From Actinotalea ferrariae CF5-4 (lineage in GTDB: Bacteria > Actinomycetota > Actinomycetes > Actinomycetales > Cellulomonadaceae): a stretch of 55,218 bases of DNA. Each line of letters begins with the position of its first letter. Position 1 is the stretch's first letter. Shown piece by piece: positions 52,083 to 55,218 of the stretch. The DNA lies in assembly GCF_000603945.1 (NCBI RefSeq), contig NZ_AXCW01000009.1:1-55218 (forward strand), in the 5' to 3' direction. A program made the translations under genes and the position numbers. The notes under the pieces are model-generated. The model saw only the letters and a list, made by a program, of their open reading frames with translations, ran no database searches and was not told the DNA's origin.

Positions 52083-53399
52083 ATGGACGACGTGCTCTAC
52101 GTGAACGGCGGGAACCCCCTCAACGGTGAGATCACCGTTCGCGGAGCCAAGAACTTCGTGTCGAAGGCCATGGTGGCCGCGCTCCTCGGCGAGGGGCCCT
52201 CGGTGCTGCGCAACGTGCCGCAGATCCGCGACGTGGGGGTGGTGACCGGGCTGCTCGAGCTCCACGGCGTCGAGGTCGACAACGACGCCGACGGCGGCGT
52301 CCTCACCCTGGACCCCAGCAAGGTCGAGTCCGCCCACGTGGCCGACATCGACGCGCACGCCGGCTCCAGCCGGATCCCGATCCTCTTCTGCGGCCCGCTG
52401 CTGCACCGCCTCGGCGAGGCCTTCATCCCGGACCTGGGCGGCTGCCGGATCGGCGACCGGCCGATCAACTACCACCTGGACATCCTGCGGCAGTTCGGCG
52501 CCGAGGTGGACAAGCGGGCGCAGGGCATCCACATCCGCGCGCCGCACGGCCTGCACGGCACGAAGATCGAGCTGCCGTACCCGTCCGTCGGGGCGACGGA
52601 GCAGCTGCTGCTCACGGCCGTCCGCGCGGACGGGCTCACCGAGCTGAGCAACGCCGCGATCGAGCCCGAGATCATGGACCTGATCAACGTCCTCCAGAAG
52701 ATGGGCGCGATCATCTCGGTCGACACGGACCGGGTCATCCGGATCGAGGGCGTCCCGCGGCTCGGCGGCTACCGGCACACGGCGCTCTCGGACCGGATCG
52801 AGGCGGCGTCCTGGGCGTCGGCGGCGCTCGCCACGCGGGGCGACGTCTACGTCCGCGGCGCGACGCAGCCCGAGATGACGGCGTTCCTCAACACGTTCCG
52901 CAAGGTCGGGGGCGAGTTCGACGTCGACGACGACGGCATCCGGTTCTGGCACCCGGGCGGCGACCTGTCGTCCATCGTGCTCGAGACGGACGTGCACCCC
53001 GGCTTCATGACGGACTGGCAGCAGCCGCTCGTCGTGGCCCTGACGCAGGCCAACGGGCTGTCCATCGTCCACGAGACGGTCTACGAGAACCGCTTCGGCT
53101 TCACCGACGCGCTGCGCGGCATGGGCGCGACCATCCAGGTGTACCGCGAGTGCCTCGGCGGTCACCCGTGCCGCTTCGGGCAGCGGAACTTCTACCACTC
53201 CGCCGTCATCTCCGGCCCGACCCCGCTCGCGGCCGCGGACATCGAGGTGCCGGACCTGCGCGGCGGGTTCAGCCACCTCATCGCGGCGCTCGCGGCGAAG
53301 GGCACGTCGTCGGTCCGCGGCATCCAGCTCATCGACCGCGGGTACGAGCACTTCCTGGACAAGCTGACGTCGCTGGGCGCGGAGTTCTCGCACGGCTGA
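52083..53399 (+). CDS. murA: UDP-N-acetylglucosamine 1-carboxyvinyltransferase
   Basis: MurA transfers enolpyruvate from PEP to UDP-GlcNAc, the first committed step of peptidoglycan synthesis. The 438-residue protein has the N-terminal GEITVRGAKNFVSKAM, the catalytic Cys at residue 121 (GGCRIGDRP), where mycobacteria carry Asp, and the C-terminal RGGFSHLIAALAAKG. The Cys predicts sensitivity to fosfomycin. ATG 52083 has GGGGGAG 10 nt upstream; ATG 52074 in the same frame is one base from it. It follows leuD after a terminator. Confidence 0.93.
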   Translation: MDDVLYVNGGNPLNGEITVRGAKNFVSKAMVAALLGEGPSVLRNVPQIRDVGVVTGLLELHGVEVDNDADGGVLTLDPSKVESAHVADIDAHAGSSRIPILFCGPLLHRLGEAFIPDLGGCRIGDRPINYHLDILRQFGAEVDKRAQGIHIRAPHGLHGTKIELPYPSVGATEQLLLTAVRADGLTELSNAAIEPEIMDLINVLQKMGAIISVDTDRVIRIEGVPRLGGYRHTALSDRIEAASWASAALATRGDVYVRGATQPEMTAFLNTFRKVGGEFDVDDDGIRFWHPGGDLSSIVLETDVHPGFMTDWQQPLVVALTQANGLSIVHETVYENRFGFTDALRGMGATIQVYRECLGGHPCRFGQRNFYHSAVISGPTPLAAADIEVPDLRGGFSHLIAALAAKGTSSVRGIQLIDRGYEHFLDKLTSLGAEFSHG

Positions 53400-53420
53400 C
53401 CGCCGGTAGCATCGCCTGCC

Positions 53421-54137
53421 GTGCCCGCACCGCAGCGCTCGAACCCCGCGTACCGCGCCATCGCCCGCCTCGTGCGGCCCGTCATGATGCTCGTGACGCG
53501 GCGGGACTGGCACGGGGCGGAGCACCTGCCGCGCGACGGCGGCTTCATCGCGGTCGCGAACCACATGACCAACGTCGACCCGCTGACGTTCGCGCACTTC
53601 CTCTACGACAACGGCGTCGCACCGAAGGTCCTGGCGAAGTCGTCGCTCTTCGCTGTGCCGGTCCTCGGCCGCCTGCTGCGTGCCAGCGGACAGATCCCGG
53701 TCTTCCGCAACTCCGCGCGTGCGGGGGAGTCCCTGGTCGCGGCGGAGGCGGCGCTCGCCGACGGCGAGTGCGTCGCCGTCTTCCCCGAGGGCACCTTCAC
53801 CGGTGACCCGGACCTGTGGCCGATGCTGGCCAAGACGGGCGTCGCGCGGCTCGCGCTGACGACCCGCGCCCCGGTCGTCCCCATCGCGCAGTGGGGACCG
53901 CAGGACCTCCTCGGCCGGTACGGCAAGGTGCCCCGGCTCGTCCCGCCCAAGCGGATCACCGTCGTCGCCGGACCGCCGGTGGACCTCACGGACCTCTACG
54001 GCCGGCCGCTGGATGCCGTGACCCTGCGCACGGCGACGGACCGGATCATGGGCGCCGTCACGCGGCAGCTGGCGGCCATCCGGGGCGAGGAGCCGCCCGC
54101 GACGCCCTGGGACCCCCGCCGGGCGGGCCGGGCGTGA
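53421..54137 (+). CDS. plsC: 1-acyl-glycerol-3-phosphate acyltransferase family protein
   Basis: This 238-residue membrane-associated acyltransferase has the catalytic H-x4-D motif at His48-Asp53 (NHMTNVD), the FPEGTF motif (about residues 115-122) and VVPIAQWGPQ. PlsC makes phosphatidic acid, but close relatives act in other lipid pathways. It starts with GTG 8 nt after TAGCAT (53407-53412). Its stop overlaps the gpsA GTG (GTGA, 54134-54137), linking acyl transfer with synthesis of glycerol-3-phosphate. Confidence 0.9.
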   Translation: MPAPQRSNPAYRAIARLVRPVMMLVTRRDWHGAEHLPRDGGFIAVANHMTNVDPLTFAHFLYDNGVAPKVLAKSSLFAVPVLGRLLRASGQIPVFRNSARAGESLVAAEAALADGECVAVFPEGTFTGDPDLWPMLAKTGVARLALTTRAPVVPIAQWGPQDLLGRYGKVPRLVPPKRITVVAGPPVDLTDLYGRPLDAVTLRTATDRIMGAVTRQLAAIRGEEPPATPWDPRRAGRA

Positions 54138-55195
54138 GCGCCCTGCCGCTGCGCGCCGCCGTCCTCGGGACCGGCAGCTGGGGCACGACGTTCGCCGCCG
54201 TCCTCGCGGACGCCGGGTGCGACGTCACGCTCTGGGGCCGCAGCGAGGAGGTCTGCCGCGCGGTCCGCGAGGAGCACCGCAACGAGGCCTACCTACCGGG
54301 CGTCGAGCTGCCCGCACGGGTCACGGCCACGACCGACGGCGCGGCCGCACTGCGGGGCGCCCGGGTCGTCGCGGTCGCCGTCCCCGCGCAGAGCGCCCGG
54401 ATGATCCTCGCGCCGCTGCGCGAGCACCTCGAGCCGGACGCCGTCGTCGTCTCGCTGATGAAGGGCGTGGAGCTGAGCTCGGACCGACGGATGAGCGAGG
54501 TGCTCCAGGAGGTCCTCGGCGTGCCGGCCGCCCGCGTGGCGGTCGTCTCGGGGCCGAACCTCGCCCGGGAGATCGCCGAGCGCCACCCGACGGCCACGGT
54601 CGTCGCCTCGAGCGACCCCGACACGGCGCGGCTCGTCGCCGCCGCCTGCGCCTCCCCGTCGTTCCGGCCGTACACGAACGCCGACGTCGTCGGGGTGGAG
54701 CTGTGCGGTGCGGTGAAGAACGTCATCGCGCTGGCCGTCGGCATCGCGCAGGGCCAGGGCTACGGGCACAACACCACCGCGACGATCATCACCCGGGGGC
54801 TCGTCGAGATCACGCGGCTCGGCCTCGCGCTGGGGGCGGAGGCCGAGACCTTCGCCGGCCTCGCGGGCATGGGCGACCTCGTCGCCACCTGTGCCTCGCC
54901 GCTGTCCCGGAACCACAGCCTCGGCGTGCAGATCGGCCGCGGGCTGACCCTCGACCGGGCCCTCGCCGCCACACGCGGCACCGCGGAGGGCGTGAAGTCC
55001 TCCACGTCCGTCCTCGAGCTGGCCCGCACGGTCGGCGTCGACATGCCCATCACGGAGGCGGTCGTCGAGGTGCTCGCGGGACGCCTCCCGGTGGAGGAGA
55101 TGGCGGCGGCCCTGCTGGCCCGGCCGCACCGCGCCGAGGGCGTCGAGGGCGCCCACGAGCCCCTGCCGCGCCCCCTGGCCGAGCCCGCCGTCTGA
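54134..55195 (+). CDS. gpsA: Glycerol-3-phosphate dehydrogenase (NAD(P)+)
   Basis: GpsA reduces dihydroxyacetone phosphate to glycerol-3-phosphate for phospholipids. The 353-residue protein has GTGSWGTTFA near residue 11, the later SGPNLAREIA, catalytic Lys in GAVKNVIALAVG, and the C-terminal GMGDLVATC and RNHSLG motifs. It is coupled to plsC by a 4-bp overlap. The last 25 residues (EGVEGAHEPLPRPLAEPAV) are a low-complexity extension. A further 23 bp follow to the window end without a terminator. Confidence 0.95.
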   Translation: MSALPLRAAVLGTGSWGTTFAAVLADAGCDVTLWGRSEEVCRAVREEHRNEAYLPGVELPARVTATTDGAAALRGARVVAVAVPAQSARMILAPLREHLEPDAVVVSLMKGVELSSDRRMSEVLQEVLGVPAARVAVVSGPNLAREIAERHPTATVVASSDPDTARLVAAACASPSFRPYTNADVVGVELCGAVKNVIALAVGIAQGQGYGHNTTATIITRGLVEITRLGLALGAEAETFAGLAGMGDLVATCASPLSRNHSLGVQIGRGLTLDRALAATRGTAEGVKSSTSVLELARTVGVDMPITEAVVEVLAGRLPVEEMAAALLARPHRAEGVEGAHEPLPRPLAEPAV

Positions 55196-55218
55196 CGGAC
55201 CGGCGCGAGCGGGACGGG

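Overview
The window is 55 kb of very GC-rich DNA (third codon positions almost all G or C) with actinobacterial gene content: GatCAB-based glutaminyl-tRNA synthesis, an ilvB-ilvN-ilvC operon behind a peptide-leader attenuator, an IclR-type regulator divergent from leuCD, a DUF3516 helicase, an ECF41 sigma factor, and many promoters whose -10 box lies 6 to 9 nt before the start codon, as in leaderless actinobacterial genes. The xylan-oligosaccharide locus suggests a plant-polymer degrader of the Cellulomonas/Promicromonospora type. The genus is inferred, not proven. I see no prophage, insertion sequence or CRISPR array; the region reads as core chromosome.

Layout. 1-5018: end of a GNAT gene, a small conserved actinobacterial protein, gatC-gatA-gatB with overlapping stop/start codons, and a second GNAT gene. 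5131-16113: a sugar locus with a 2-hydroxyacid dehydrogenase, a GH43 enzyme, a LacI-type repressor on the minus strand, and a divergent operon of solute-binding lipoprotein, two ABC permeases, a GH3 enzyme and a second GH43 enzyme. The order resembles the Streptomyces bxlREFGA xylobiose system and has no ATPase of its own. 16148-29549: mostly branched-chain amino acid synthesis (ilvD, ilvB-ilvN-ilvC, leuB, ilvE, cimA), interrupted by a fasciclin-like protein, a YihY/BrkB membrane protein and an ASCH protein. Two attenuators are visible: a 9-codon leader (MQTILVVLA) before ilvB and a 9-codon leader (MTWITLIIE) before cimA, each followed by a hairpin and T-run.

29598-48258: mixed housekeeping and stress genes: a Xi-class glutathione transferase behind an AT-rich palindrome, a YggS-type PLP protein, an ECF41 sigma factor with a carboxymuconolactone decarboxylase partner (both preceded by CGTCACA-N16-CGTC), a YccF protein, a YbaK deacylase, the DUF3516 helicase, a phosphoribosyltransferase/hydrolase fusion, a PNPOx-type oxidase, RNase HI, a methyltransferase, a membrane acyltransferase-like protein, an FAA hydrolase, gltX, a HAD phosphatase and a gamma-glutamyltransferase. 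48418-48673: tRNA-Gln(CTG) and tRNA-Glu(CTC). 48897-55195: an IclR regulator divergent from leuC-leuD across a perfect inverted repeat, then murA, plsC and gpsA.

Together, ilvD/B/N/C/E, leuB/C/D and cimA cover most of valine, leucine and isoleucine synthesis, with isoleucine probably made through citramalate; leuA and ilvA are not in this window. gltX, gatCAB and the two tRNAs fit the indirect route to Gln-tRNA. The most notable signals are regulatory: the apparently isoleucine-sensing cimA leader and the paired ECF41 promoters.
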